A stretch of DNA of 64,000 nucleotides. It comes from Anthoceros angustus. Its lineage: Eukaryota; Streptophyta; Anthocerotopsida; Anthocerotales; Anthocerotaceae. Below the pieces are notes generated by a model, which was not told where the DNA came from, did no database searches, and saw only the letters and a list, made by a program, of their open reading frames with translations. Of this stretch, positions 23,552 to 35,700 are shown in pieces. A program made the translations under genes and the position numbers. Location of the stretch: positions 159,764-223,763 of the forward strand of contig MU008220.1 in the NCBI GenBank assembly GCA_010909165.1, read 5' to 3'. How positions within the stretch are numbered: position 1 is the first letter of the stretch; every line of letters begins with the position of its first letter.

Positions 23552-24220
23552 GCAAGCAAAGGTAACATGGTTGCCCACAATCGCCCTCCTTCTCCATTTG
23601 TCCATACGAACAAGCGCCTCTTGGCCAAGCCCATGATTTGCATACCCAACTATCGTGGCCCATGTCACGACATCCTTTACGCTAACCTATCGAAAACCGT
23701 GTGCCTCTTCCGATTCACCACGGTTTGCGTACATGTCCAGACGATTGGCAATAAACAAGTTCGGTGGAATGTCAGCATGCAACATATCATGCCGCACTTT
23801 TACGCTAGATTCCGTGTCCACAAATGCACAAGCTTGAAGGGCTGCTACAAAGATGTGGGCATCCGCCTTCACACCGAGCGACACATCGCATAGTAAAGTT
23901 GTATCGCCTCATTAGGCTCCCCATGTGTAGCATGCGGAGATTATTGAAAACCACATGAAGGGATTTGGTTTGCCCACCCTCCGTAGCCTACCTCCGGATA
24001 CATACATCCGCAAGATATGGTTCCCCAAGTATGTGATTGACTCGTACCCAAGTTTGTTGTGAGATCATGAGCGTCATCCCACAACCATGTCCTTCTTATC
24101 GCACAAAGTTTTAGCACGACATATAAGATGGATCGAGGAATAGAATAGTCTATCTCGCGATTTCTGAGCTCCAACGGCCTCGAAGCTTTCCTACTCACAT
24201 AACGTCTTGATGGTTACAGT
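23552..24220 (-). pseudogene. PPR-repeat protein fragment (unit 2)
   Basis: On the - strand two PPR-like repeats are readable. One runs ADAHIFVAALQACAF, DMLHADIPPNLFIANRL and MYANRG-EEAH (23687-23884). The next has MTWATIVGYANHGLGQEALV (about 23600-23668) and GNHVTFACL (about 23560-23600). Spacing of 'F--AL-AC', 'N-L-DMYA-RG' and 'W---I-GYA--G-G-EAL' fits the plant P/L/S-type pentatricopeptide repeat array of organellar RNA-binding proteins. Upstream, CAIRRTWLWDDAHDLTTNLG (about 24060-24120) may be a further degraded repeat. No start, transit peptide, or E/DYW end is present. In this copy the fragment sits next to block D because TAF1 is missing. Confidence 0.7.
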
Positions 24221-24537
24221 GTCACGACTCCCATATCCAATCCTCCGCACCTCCTGTGCTCAGCTTCTTGAGAGCTCGACTTGGAAGGAGAAGCACAATG
24301 ACCCACCGCATATTCAAAGAAACAAGCTTCTCATCCAACAAGTGGCTTGAACATGTTGTTTAACCGAGGACCTCACGGACTCCTTGCGAATGTCGGTGGC
24401 GAGCTCCTCTTACCTCGCCTAGTTTCCCACGCACAAGAGGGGAGTCCTAGGAAGTGGTGATGGGAGGCCTTGGTGTGGTCACACCGAGAAGCGGTGGCCG
24501 CTCAAGTCCGCTACAGTCCGTAGTCCTATCTATTCAA

Positions 24538-24796
24538 ATAGGTAGGACTCAAGTCCTTGGTCTTTGGGGTTTGGGAAGAACAGACTCAAGTCCTTGGTCT
24601 TGAGGTTTGAATGATGTTCCTTGGTCCTTGGGAAAGTAGCAAGTAGATAGAAGCCTAGTCCTTGGTCTTGAGTTCGGAAGGATGTTCCTTGGTCCTTGGG
24701 AAAATGGTATGTAGATAGAAACCTAGTCCTTGGTCTTGGGGTTTGGAAGGATGTTCCTTGGTCCTTGGGAAAAGTAGCATGTAGATAGAAACCTAT
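24538..24796 (+). repeat. Minisatellite, about 70-bp period (unit 2)
   Basis: Three full and one partial copies, each with 'gtccttggtcttgag', 'ggatgttccttggtccttgg' and 'gtagatagaaacct'. Copies are imperfect (ggtatg versus agcatg; gaggtttg versus gttcgg). Confidence 0.85.
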
Positions 24797-25195
24797 TTCG
24801 AGGGCCGAGGAAGGCAACTTCCTTGAACCATGGGAATTCGCTTTTCTAGATATTGCATGTAGGGCTATATATGCATGTTAGGTAGATCAGGGGTAAAATT
24901 GGCCGACTCATCAAGGGCCTGGTCGGGACATGTATACAATCTCGCTACTCCATGGTGGAGTAGTGAGTTCAACCTAGGCCGTGAGTATACCGGTTGAAAA
25001 TTTTATAGCAACTGCGAATCTAGGTAGGAATCCTAGTGTACTTCCTTTTGGATTGCGACCGCAATTCCAATGGAGATACACTAGGACAACTGATTAGCGA
25101 GCTACATATAAAGATTTGTAATACAATGATATGCGAGTTCTTGCATATTAGCGGCAAAGTCGGGCCTAATGAAATGGCCAATCCAGAGCGCCAAG

Positions 25196-25230
25196 AAGGT
25201 AATCGACATCGAGACCTCCATCGCCGAGCT
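25196..25230. repeat. Ectopic patch from block H inside block G (unit 2)
   Basis: 'ggtaatcgacatcgagacct' and flanks match block H (25975-26005) but lie in G. The same patch is present in unit 3 (37517-37551) and absent in unit 4 (50261-50280). Confidence 0.75.
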
Positions 25231-25642
25231 AATTTCTAATAGACGCAATAGGTATAGAGTTTCGATAGGCCTTCACTTGCGATAATCTACATAGTATGCC
25301 GTAATTGCTGAAAAACCAATCTGAGGGATTTCACGAAGCATGGTTAGTCGTAACATCCGAAATGTAGAGGCATGTTGAAATGTTGAAATGTCACCGCATG
25401 ATCCGAAGAGGTTGAAGGACACAGATGCGGGACGAAATGTCATTAGTGTAATGGCGGCATTGAGGTGATTCCGAAAAACACATAGGAGTATTTAGATCCT
25501 TAGGCTAAGGTTGAAGGATCCTCCGTGACCTTCGAGTGAAGAGGAGCTCACACTTTGACTCCTCATCTCACTTCGAATCTTGATCTCACTTCCCGAGCTC
25601 AAACACGGCATCCCAAGCCAAGCGGAAGGTTAGCTGAAGCAA

Positions 25643-25751
25643 GCGGAGTATGTGCCTACACAAGAAAACCCCGCAGATATATTAACGAAAGCTCTTTCAA
25701 AAGAGCTGCACGAGAAGCATGTTCGAGGTAATAGAGCTCGGCGCTCCAACT
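25643..25751 (+). pseudogene. Ty1/copia RNase H C-terminal remnant (unit 2)
   Basis: In frame from 25643 the reading is AEYVPTQENPADILTKALSK followed by ELHEKHVR and a stop (tag) at the 'aactag' about 8 codons later. 'VPT-EN-ADI-TKAL' is the hallmark end of copia polyprotein RNase H. The upstream integrase, RT and most of RNase H are absent, so this is a short 3' piece of the element. A purine run (aggaagaagagag) follows directly and would fit a polypurine tract. Confidence 0.8.
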
Positions 25752-26485
25752 AGAGGAAGAAGAGAGCACTTACCACGTTCAAGACAGAATGCTAGCGAGG
25801 CGATGACGATCATTCTCATCCGCAAGAGCCGCCAACAACCACTTCATTCATTCACAACTACGCTGCATTTGCAAGCTCAAAAGGAACAGTTGCAACCTCG
25901 GAAGAAGCAAAAACATCAAAACAAAAGGCGAGGTCGGCACTTGGGAACCGCCACGCTTGGACAGACTGAAGAAGGTAATCGACATCGAGACCTCCATCGC
26001 CGTCGAGCTTCCCACGTAAACCCGTTCAAGTGCCCGCCATACTCCTCTTCACCTTCGTCCTCCCTCTTTGGCCAAACGGCCCATAAAGCCTCGGCCGTGA
26101 TCGCCGCACTCTCTTACTTGGTTTGCCTGTACCGGTATCTGCTTCACCAGGCCCAGGCCGTAGTCTCTTGTTCCACCACTTGGGTGGCCCTGTACCAGCA
26201 TCACCAGGCAGTGGTGGTGTGCATGATGATTTCTCGCTCCTCAACGATAAGATGCCAATTGTACATGGAGGGGCGGGCTGTTGCATTCCAGTACTAGGAT
26301 CTTGAGAATCAACAAGACCCCCGGTGATACTCGATGAAGCTATGGGCCCTAAGATTGAGGCCCCATATGGAGTCTATAGGGACCATGGGCAATTATCTCT
26401 TCATGATTATCACTCCACCCACTATGATGCTAGTCTTTGAACATGATTCATGTAACCCAGAACTCAAAACAATTTGAAGATTAAC
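25752..26485. other. Block H (unit 2)
   Basis: Equivalent to 8040-8817. The 192-residue frame 25719-26297 begins out of frame with the copia remnant and is not preserved in units 1, 3 or 4, so it is taken as fortuitous. Confidence 0.5.
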
Positions 26486-27110
26486 CATAATATTTTAGTA
26501 TGATGATGCTATTAAATAAGGATGAAATATTTAAAATAATATGTTATAAATTCATTCCAAGATATAACTTGCACGGATTCTACTTTAATTTGTATATGTT
26601 ATTAATTACCATGAGAAAAAGTCACGTTTGTCTCCGTGAAAGACTTTGAGGTGTTCGAGTTTTGTTCGCCACAAATTTAAAGTCAAGAGCAAGGTCCGCA
26701 ATACAATTAGGCCAAAATCATGCAAGTAAGGATAGGTAGATAGATAGATAGATAAATAAATAGAATATTTTACTACATTACGGTCTCGAACAAGGAAACT
26801 AATGCGCCTCGCATGAGGAATATATGTATGTAACAAGAATGCACATGTCGTCATTCATAAGGTAGAAATAAAAAAGAATGGAAAAATGGGAAGAGATCTT
26901 ACAGTCGTGATTGGTCTACCCTTTTATTCAACCAACTTCGACTCATATTACGAGACTCTTTCTTTCATCTTGCTCAAGACTCTCGATAAGGTTTTCATGA
27001 ATCATTCATCTAGCTCGAGGCTTTCAATAAGTTATGCCACACGTTGTTCCCATAGATGTTATTTTTAAAATACGAGATGGGAGATAAAAGGAAGAACTTT
27101 TATGTAGACT
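26486..27110. repeat. Terminal AT-rich block with TAGA microsatellite (unit 2)
   Basis: Equivalent to 8818-9446; microsatellite at 26736-26763. Confidence 0.8.
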
Positions 27111-27965
27111 TGAAAAGTGAGATAGTAGACCCTCTAGAAAGAAATTCGGTGTCTTGCGTAAATAGGGAGAAGATATAAGACAATTTATTGACAAATAACA
27201 AGCTAGGCTAGATAGATCAAAGAAGAAGAAAAAAGGTGGAGGAGGAGGAGAAGAAATGTTTTATAGTTCTATTGTTCTATACTTTATAGAAGTGAACTTT
27301 AGATTAAATTTGGGTTTATATAACCTCAAACAGAGACAAAAAAAGACCTAAAAAGTAGTCAAAACTTAAAATTCAATTGAAATATATATGGAAAGTGGAA
27401 AGAACTAAATAGAAAGAGATCCGCCTCATTACAATAGTAGTTGTTGAAATCTATTTCTTCTTTGTCACTCCATGGAAATCCACTTAATGTCTATTTGTGA
27501 ACTAGCAGAGAGATACACTCATGAGCTTAGAACCATTCAAGGAAGATATATGATTATATAAAATAATGCAAATTCGCAGATTTTGGATAATACATGAACT
27601 TAGAACTACTTAAGGTCTATATAATAACGGGAGACTTTATAAAGATGCAAAAGAAATATTTTATAGTTCTATATTTTATAGTAGTGAACTTTAGATTAAA
27701 ATTGGGTTTATATAGACCCAAACAGAGAGAAAGGGGTACATAAATAAAAGTGGTCAAAACTTGAAATTCAATTGAAAGACATATGGAAAGTGAAAAGAAT
27801 CAAAGAGAAAGAGATCCGCCTCATTACGATAGTAGTTGTTAAAATCTATTTCTTCCGTGTCACTCCATGGAAATCAACTCAATATCTATTCTTGAACCGA
27901 GAGAGAGAGAGATACACCTATGGACGAAGTTTAGAAGTATTAAAAGAAGATATAGAAAAACTAAA
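27111..27965. repeat. AT-rich block (unit 3, first copy)
   Basis: Equivalent to 1-870, with a variant end to the first half ('cactcatgagcttagaacca') that also occurs at 29230, 39835 and 40215, but not in unit 1 or at the start of unit 2. Confidence 0.8.
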
Positions 27966-28935
27966 TTTTTATTGAGGGCAAAACATTCGGAAAAAGCCCA
28001 TCCAAAGAAAGGACAACCAAGGGGACCTAAGGATCGAGGTGAAAAGGAGCAACAAAGCTCCCTACCGTAAGCTCGATTGCGCCTACGATGTCGTATGCGG
28101 AAGAGAAAACGCCCTACAAACTACGGAGGTTGAGGAGGATGCGCCGCCTAATGTCGCCGCTTTGTGGATGAGAGAGAGGGCTTGTTGAAGAGCAATTGAA
28201 ACTCGTTGTCTAAAGAATGCCGTGAAATAAGTTAGAGAGGGACAGCCCGCTCGTGCCTACGGGCATGATAAGCCTTAGCAGGACTTGAGAAAAGTATCAA
28301 AGTCCCGAGCCAACGCCCATATGTTTCAAGGGTGAGCGGAATGAATTGGTGGCCCGCTTGCATCGCGCTATATTCCCCGACTTTGATAGCCGCCGCCGCA
28401 GCCCAACTGCATGGTTAGTGATAACCCGTGCGGTGATGGAGTCGTGAAGGCTCGATTACCACCACATCCACCATCAAAACCGTTGCCGGACGAGGTACAA
28501 GTCACCGATTGACCGACCAAGATGAAGAGTGTACCCCGCTCCCTCCAGGCTATGTAGGCACGCAAACGTGATATCACGGATGGTGTCATGGGTGGAAATG
28601 CGATGATCCCATGGGGGTAACGAGCAAGGTGTATCCGAGTCATCAAGGCGGGCCGCATTCGCAAGTAAGGAGAGAGGAAGCCACGGGTGGAGCAGGCCAA
28701 GGCAGGCGCAGAGAGAAGGTGGTTGGTGCGATGTGAAAGCCTTGTATACATGGACGAGCCAATAGCTGTGCACCGCGCCTTCAGAGGAAGAGCAAAGCTG
28801 CACTCGTGGACCTCGGAATGGAGGGGTCCATGAGGACGGACTAGAAGGCCTTACAAAGTTGCTTCTCGCGGGGATGCTTACAACCCCAAGCCACGGGCAA
28901 CGTAGGATGAGATAACCAGGCGCCTAGCAAAAGAA
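27966..28935 (-). pseudogene. P plus LINE C-terminal fragment (unit 3, first copy)
   Basis: P occupies about 27966-28195 (+ strand) and the LINE C-terminal third about 28200-28925 (- strand). It ends at 'cctagcaaaagaagaaaaaa', where it fuses to the polypurine tract of a second AT-rich block. Confidence 0.75.
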
Positions 28936-29680
28936 GAAAAAAGGTGGAGGAGGAGGAGAAGAAATGTTTTATAGTTCTATTGTTCTATACTTTATAGAAG
29001 TGAACTTTAGATTAAAATTGGGTTTATATAACCTCAAACAGAGAGAAAGGGGTACATAAATAAAAGTGGTCAAAACTTAAAATTCAATTGAAATATATAT
29101 GGAAAGTGGAAAGAACTAAATAGAAAGAGATCCGCCTCATTACAATAGTAGTTGTTGAAATCTATTTCTTCTTTGTCACTCCATGGAAATCCACTTAATG
29201 TCTATTTGTGAACTAGCAGAGAGATACACCATGATGAGCTTAGAACCATTCAAGGAAGATATATGATTATATAAAATAATGCAAATTCGCAGATTTTGGA
29301 TAATACATGAACTTAGAACTACTTAAGGTCTATATAATAACGGGAGACTTTATAAAGATGCAAAAGAAATATTTTATAGTTCTATATTTTATAGTAGTGA
29401 ACTTTAGATTAAAATTGGGTTTATATAGACCCAAACAGAGAAAGGTACATAAATAAAAGTGGTCAAAACTTGAAATTCAATTGAAAGACATATGGAAAGT
29501 GAAAAGAATCAAAGAGAAAGAGATCCGCCTCATTACGATAGTAGTTGTTAAAATCTATTTCTTGTCACCCATGGAAATCAACTCAATATCTATTCTTGAA
29601 CCAAGAGAGAGATACACCTATGGACTAAGTTTAGAAGTATTAAAAGAAGATATAGAAAAACTAAATTTTTATTGAGGGCA
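28936..29680. repeat. AT-rich block (unit 3, second copy)
   Basis: Repeats the AT-rich block from the polypurine tract onward. Its first half is a mosaic: 'ttaaaattgggtttatata' belongs to the second half type, while 'acaatagtagttgttgaaat' belongs to the first. Confidence 0.75.
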
Positions 29681-31335
29681 AAACATTCGGAAAAAGCCCA
29701 TCCAAAGAAAGGACAACCAAGGGGACCTAAGGATCGAGGTGAAAAGGAGCAACAAAGCTCCCTACCGTAAGCTCGATTGCGCCTACGATGTCGATGCGGG
29801 AAGAGAAAACGCCCTACAAACTACGGAGGTTGAGGAGGATGCGCCTAATGTCGCCGCTTTGTGGATGACCAGAGAGGGCTTGTTGAAGAGCAATTGAAAC
29901 TCGTTGTCTAAAGAATGCCGTGAAATAAGTTAGAGAGGGACAGCCCGCCCGTGCACGGCATGATAAGCCTTAGCAGGACTTGAGAAAAGTATCAAAGTCC
30001 CGAGCCAACGCCCATATGTTTCAAGGGTGAGCGGAATGAATTGGCCCGCTTGCATCGCGCTATATTCCCCGACTTTGATAGCCGCCGCCGCAGCCCAACC
30101 CGCATGGTTAGTGATAACCCGTGCGGTGATGGAGTCGCGTGAAGGCTCGATTACCACCACATCCACCATCAAAACCGTTGCCGGACGAGGTACAAGTCAC
30201 CGATTGACCGACCAAGATGAAGAGTGTACCCCGCTCCCTCCAGGCTATGTAGGCACGCAAACGTGATATCACGGATGGTGTCATGGGTGGAAATGCGATG
30301 ATCCCATGGGGGTAACGAGCAAGGTGTATCCGAGTCATCAAGGCGAGCCGCATTCGCAAGTAAGGAGAGAGGAAGCCACGGGTGGAGCAGCCAAGACGGA
30401 AGCGCATCGCAGAGAAGGTGGTTGGTGCGATGAAAGCCTTGTATACATGGACGAGCCAATAGCTGTGCACCGCGCCTTCAGAGGAAGAGCAAAGCACTCG
30501 TGGACCTCGGAATGGAGGTCCATGAGGACGGACTAGAAGGCCTTACAAAGTTGCTTCTCGCGGGGATGCTTACAACCCCAAGCCACGGGCAACGTGCGGA
30601 TGAGATAACCAGGCGCCTAGCAAAAGAAGAAGAGAAAAGTATACCAAAGGCCATCCGTGCATCCTCCGCAAAGAGAAGTCCTCGCGATGTGGGAGAGGTC
30701 TTCCATGAGCCTGACGAGGAACCTCCAAATGAAGTCAAGAGAAGCAAAGGGACTCCCAAAATCCGCAGGCCGGGGGCTAGAGCAATATTCTCCCCTGCAG
30801 AGAATCGCAAAGTAGGGGTGATCTCCAGAGACCCGGACACGCACTTGGACAGCTTGACCTTCAAGCCCACCAAAGAAAGCTCATGTGAGAAGAGCTCAAG
30901 GCCTCCTTGACCTTGTCCCTCTAGAGGCTCGAGGATGTGAGAGTCATCTACCAAGGGAAGACATAGTCACATGCAGAGGAGGCAGCCTGGATAGGGCCTC
31001 AGTGAGCGATTGCAAAGAGAGCACCTCCCAGGGTCGCCCTACGATACATGGGCGACTCCAAGACAAAGATGGCAAATCGATGGTACGTTCTTGTCGATAG
31101 TAGAGATTGGAGGACCTCCGTAGAAGCTCGACAAAGGGTATAAGGCTCCCAAGACACCTCCAGCGTCCTTGAGTTCCTCAAGATATGACGCCTCTAGAGA
31201 TAGTATTGAAGGCGTTTCTCCACGTCCACTTGTAAGACCACCCACTGGGTGGATATAGAGGCATGCCATCACTCCAAACACCACGGACTCGCAACCCCGT
31301 GAGCTCCTAGAGAAGGGACGCATTGCCGCTATTTA
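29681..31335 (-). pseudogene. P plus near-full LINE segment (unit 3, second copy)
   Basis: P at about 29681-29890 on the + strand, then LINE from 29890. LVDDSHILEPLEGQGQGGLE is readable in 30478-30954 with LSLVGLKVKLSKC, VLGVPLLLLTSFGG-like and AFGILFSSSFARRLVISS. The C-terminal domain is at 29930-30172 (VDVVVIEPSRDSITARVITN and FIPLTLETYGRW). Confidence 0.8.
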
Positions 31336-31344
31336 CTGAGCGCC

Positions 31345-32081
31345 CTCGTTACGGAAGAGTACAAATGGTGGGAGCAGCCTGTTGATTAGGAGGAGATTGG
31401 TGTTATAGTGGACAACCATATCGGGCTGGTTCGCAACGCCCATGGAAGTGGTTTTCTAGGTTGGAGGCCGATGGCACGGTCGAGCCACTTCGTGTTCTCG
31501 ATGAGGCTTTCGAAGCAACATATTATGAACTTCCACAACGCGATATGTATTTGGGGGCATATAAAAACTTGTGCATGCAAGAAGAAATGACGCGTTTGAA
31601 TGGCGATATTACGGAGATCAAGAAAGGAATGTTCCTAGCGTTCCTTGCACTATAGACACTCACAACAGCCATTTTGGATTAAAAGATCATAGAAGTGAAG
31701 TTGGAATCATCGAAATCTCACTTCCTTGTTCGTTGGTATATGACCGAGCATACAAATGCTTATGAGGGAGATATGTGGAGGAAATATATAATTCAAGGAA
31801 GTGGAACCCAACATGGCTTCAAGCTAGGGAACAAAGGGAGTAAAACCTTCTATCCCAAAAATATTCAAGTCCATGTGAACGAAACGATAATCCTTTATTA
31901 TGGATTTGTGTTGAATGCTCGAAAGCATTTACATGTTGTTGACAAGAAAGCGATCGTGATAAGTTGAGTGAATTACGTGGTTCATACACCCCTACTCAAA
32001 GTGCAGATCATGAAGATAGTGATGAAAATGGTGCTAACGACAAGCCCACCACAACGAAGGAGTGAACTCGGAGATGAGTAA
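31345..32081 (+). pseudogene. Block C (unit 3)
   Basis: Contains DGTVEPL, ELPQRDMYLGAYKNLCMQEE, the SSKSHFLVRWYMTEHTNAYE core (31695-31967) and NETIILYYGFVLNARKHLHV. The acidic tail is frame-broken near 31965. Confidence 0.55.
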
Positions 32082-32196
32082 ACTTGCTTGCATGGAGAAG
32101 GAATTGGGAGGGAGGCAATGGTTGCCGATACTCGAGATGAGTAAACTTGCTTGCATGGAGAAGGAATTGGAGGAGGCAATGGTTGCCGATACTCGA
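32071..32196 (+). repeat. 63-bp tandem duplication at the end of block C (unit 3)
   Basis: 'gagatgagtaaacttgcttg' starts at 32071 and again at 32134. The junction 'actcgagatgag' shares ctcgagat-like bases with both ends. Not present in other units. Confidence 0.85.
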
Positions 32197-33990
32197 TAAA
32201 TGTAGGGATTCACTTCATCCAATTTAAATTATCGTCGCTTGTAGGGAGCCTTTGTTATGGTATGTAAGCGGGTGAAAGCTTTTGTCCATTGCCATCGCTT
32301 TGCAATAAAAACCATGTTTCTTATACGTGTTTTCAACACAACATTTAAATAATGTACGGGTTGGGGCCGATTAGCCGATGTCCCAAGAATATGGAAAATG
32401 TGTTGGCCATAGCCGGACACTTGCCAAGGATGACAAATATATATGCATGTTATGATCACCCCAACCCTCTTGGATCGTTGCTTGTGTTTGTTATGGTGCT
32501 TGTGGTACCGTGGGGACCGAATAGGCAGCGGTAAACCTCCGGGACAAGGCAGGCGGCCGGTGCCCCGCCTCCACTAGCAGCCCGCCAAGTATACGTTGCT
32601 TAAAAACCCAAAGGCGAGATGACCTTAACCCTTTGAAAACCCTAGACTTCAAAATGTATTTGCGAAGACTTTGGTTTTTGCTAACCATACTTTCCCACAT
32701 TTGAGGCAAATCCGAGATAAGGGGATTGCTTTCCGATGGTAAAGGTCAACAGGTGGGTCTTACTTTGCCAAATCATATGGGTAAAGAATTGCGAACACCC
32801 TTCTACGTGTACCCATGTTGAAAAAGTGGGGCAAGGTGAATGGGACACCCTTTTTTGTGGTACTTTCACTAAAAGGTGATATCCGACGATTTAAGACCCA
32901 TGTGTGGTTAACCCCTTGGCACATGTTTAAGACAAAACCCTCATCATGTATATTCCCCTTGAAGGTTTACGGTGTTGGGGCTCTTGTAGGACCAACAAAA
33001 TCTCGCATGAACTCTAGGTGTAGCTCGTCCACAAACTCCTCCGCCTTGTTGCTCCACATTTGCGTGACGGCAAGGGGGTTGTGCATTTTGAGCCTTCTTT
33101 CCTGTTTGCGAGCCATGGTACCAACCACAAAGGAGAGAAAGGAGAAGATGGAAAGAGCAACTCGTTTGGTCGACTGAATAAGCTTGGCACCGCACAAAGA
33201 CAAATCAAGAGAGCAAAAGAGCTTAAGGTTGCATGCGGCGATGGCGAGAGGGAGAGGTGCACACAAATAGAAAGATGCCCAAGATGAGAATTGAAGGGTG
33301 CGTTCTTATGCCTCGCATGTTGTCCTTGCCACCGTGCCTTAATTGTCGGGCCTTAGGCGGCAGACACCCTCACAAGATCAGGTAGTGGCCGGGCCACTCT
33401 AATCCTTTTGCTTATTATGCCTATATACAAAGTGCCATATCATCCACTTTACTCCATCCTTTCCTCGCACTGCCTTGTGGGGCCACTTTGATTCTCAACC
33501 ACCCAACCACCTTAACAAAAGGTGCAACTCAACGTGACTATTAAGGTGGCTGAGCAAAGTGGCCAAAGCAACGTGGGTCTCTTCTCCGCCTTCCCGACTA
33601 CCATCCTTCTCCATTTTCATCCTCCCGCACCTTTGATCCAATCCTCCGCTTTTGGGGAATCTTGGCCAATCCTTATTTTCCCATTCAAATCGTCTCAAAG
33701 AAAAGAAAATCACACACAATCGCCCGGGTTATTAACATCCAATGCGATCTCCCACATCGCCTTCTCATTTGTTGGCATCCTCACCAACCTAGGCATAATA
33801 CTTCTTCACGCCAACCATTCACCGAATTGGTAACCACGTTCCATCCTATTGACATAATTGCACATAACCATTTTCAAATACCTCTAGGACGGTATATGAT
33901 TCCATCCACCGTAGGTGCAACTTCCCCGAAAATGCATGAATCGCTATCATACAATAATGCGTGGTCACCCGGCTTTACCTATACCTTCAA
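32197..33990. other. Block D (unit 3)
   Basis: Equivalent to 3362-5180. No recognised gene. The - strand words EEFVDELHLEFMRDF (near 33000-33050) and HSPCPTFSTWVH (near 32800-32850) recur. Confidence 0.5.
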
Positions 33991-33999
33991 CCGCTTGTC

Positions 34000-35700
34000 A
34001 TGCATCCTCTTTCTTTGTGTTTGTACCATGCCCATTTGGATCCTAGCTTCCTCCGATGGACGTCAAGGAGGGAGCTTACATCGCTTCTTAGTTTGCCGCT
34101 CAATTGCCGCACGTAACGCCACACCGTGCGACGCATTTTGGCGGTGTTTTCTTCCTTGGTGGCATAGTAGTGGTCATTTGATATGTCAAATCGCGTCAAT
34201 CTTGATGGATCGATGAGCCTCCTCCGCTTTGTTGTTCTCGGACTTTTGCACAAAGATCTTAGCAGATGGCTCGCAAATGTTGAGCTTCACTTGCGTCGGT
34301 ATTTCAATGCCATGTTTGGGTCGTTGAAGTCAACATCCTTGACTTTGACCTACACACGGGCCTCGTGGCACGAGCGTCATTGTCCCATTGAACTGGTCCA
34401 GCCACTTGCATGATGCCAATTCGGATTCGCATAATGGGCCCGTAGCTCCACCCTTTTCCTGCAGCGTTATTTACTCCATCAACTTGATCAAGCATCCTTG
34501 CCTCGCATCGGATCTGGGTCGACTCTAATCGTAACATCCGAGGATGCCTAGGCACCTCTACACGTCTACCACATGGCTTGCTCAAAGGCTCAATCAAGAT
34601 AGGCCTATATTGACTAGCAAGAGGTCTCAAGTTCTCCGTCCCATCCATCCCTGAAGCATTGAGAGGCAAACCTTTCTCGATCGAGCATTCATTATCTCCC
34701 CACAAAATTTGGTCTTCCCAATCTTGCTGGTGCAATGCTTCAAAGTTGGCGGCTGGCATGAGGTTCACCGCAGCTGACAAATGCTCCCAATCGGATTTCA
34801 TGGGCTCACAAGCAACGAACACTTCTTTCTTTGATCTTGGCTTGGGCTTCTTGTCATATCCAAAGTCATGGCATAGAGGTTCGCTATTGTCTAGCCCACT
34901 GGCATCTGTTTCCTCAACTTCATCCTCTGCACTCAAACCTTGCTAAATCGAGGTACATGGCGCCGGCGCCAACATTAGGCCAACTTTGAAAATTTCCTCC
35001 TCATCGATTCCACTTCAAAACCATCTTCCACGTTCCCTCCTATCTCGCGCTGTAACCAATTTAAAGGGTGACCTCTCAAGCATCGCTTGGCTCGAGATAC
35101 AACCAAATGAATCCGAACATTTTTCATCGAATATATGAGTAGAAACCTTTAGAGTACGCTCTTTTGCATCCCTTTTTCTCCCAGAGCCCAATACGTTGAT
35201 CCACACCAAACAATTGAAAATCGCAGAATGACTTGGCCATCTAGGTGATACAGGATAGACGGATCCAGTTTTGATTGACCTCTGCAGAATGATCATCATT
35301 GGCCACACATAGATCCCGAATACAATCTGACTCTCAATATGATTGAATCAACGATTCCTTCTCATCGAAAGACTTGGGCGTAGTTTGCCAACCCATGGAA
35401 CTGCTATATTAGTGCAGCTGGTTTGAATGAGCAGCTTCCAGCCCTAAACTGCATTGACATTTTACCCGACTTGGCTTGGGCTCACGCAAGCGCCATGAGT
35501 CGGTCATCGATCATAATCATCTTCTTCAAGTATTGAGGTGCGTGCGTGACCAAAGTCGCTTCAACATAAAATTGTTGATCCCAAGGGGTATATGGAGCTC
35601 GGTTCCGTGTCCTCAACTTCTTCTCGTATGTCCTCACAAATGGCGGCATCCTCACCCGTCGAGGAAACCTAGAGACAACGACCAAAATCATGAGCGAGGC
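34000..35700 (-). pseudogene. TAF1-like gene fragment (unit 3), best-preserved copy
   Basis: A single 210-residue frame (34304-34936) joins several TAF1-like motifs without a break: SEPLCHDFGYDKKPKPRSKK, EPMKSDWEHLSAAVNLMPAA, NFEALHQQDWEDQILWGDN, DGTENLRPLASQYRPILIEP, VPRHPRMLRLES, then AGKGWSYGP. The NDPNMA motif is shifted at its end. 33987-34253 gives FDISNDHYYATKEENT and a WAWYKHKE segment that may match the family's WYPH region. The upstream RFSELFGV motif is lost in this copy by small deletions around 35200. No intron boundaries can be fixed. HAT core and bromodomain are absent. Confidence 0.7.

Larger units (their letters stand above)
24221..25642. other. Block G (unit 2): non-coding spacer with minisatellite
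   Basis: About 1.4 kb with a minisatellite at its left and the copia RNase H remnant at its right end. Between them (24800-25640) no coding signature was found. A 35-base patch at 25196-25230 is shared with block H. Frames such as 25036-25239 have no family motif. Confidence 0.6.
9447..27110. repeat. Composite array unit 2 (expanded LINE, TAF1 missing)
   Basis: The longest unit, about 17.7 kb. The LINE section between about 10.7 and 21.0 kb is expanded into nine segments interleaved with copies of the AT-rich tail, P and C. The TAF1-like block is absent: block D runs to about 23455, part of D is repeated (about 23478-23551), and the sequence then jumps into the PPR fragment at 'ttcaaggcaag'. 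G, H and the terminal AT-rich block are present. Confidence 0.9.

Noticed and set aside
24538-24796. CRISPR-like regular repeats
   Set aside because: Contiguous imperfect minisatellite without unique spacers, in a eukaryotic context.
25719-26297. 192-residue + strand ORF after the copia remnant
   Set aside because: It starts out of frame with the copia protein and is not kept in the other three copies of block H.
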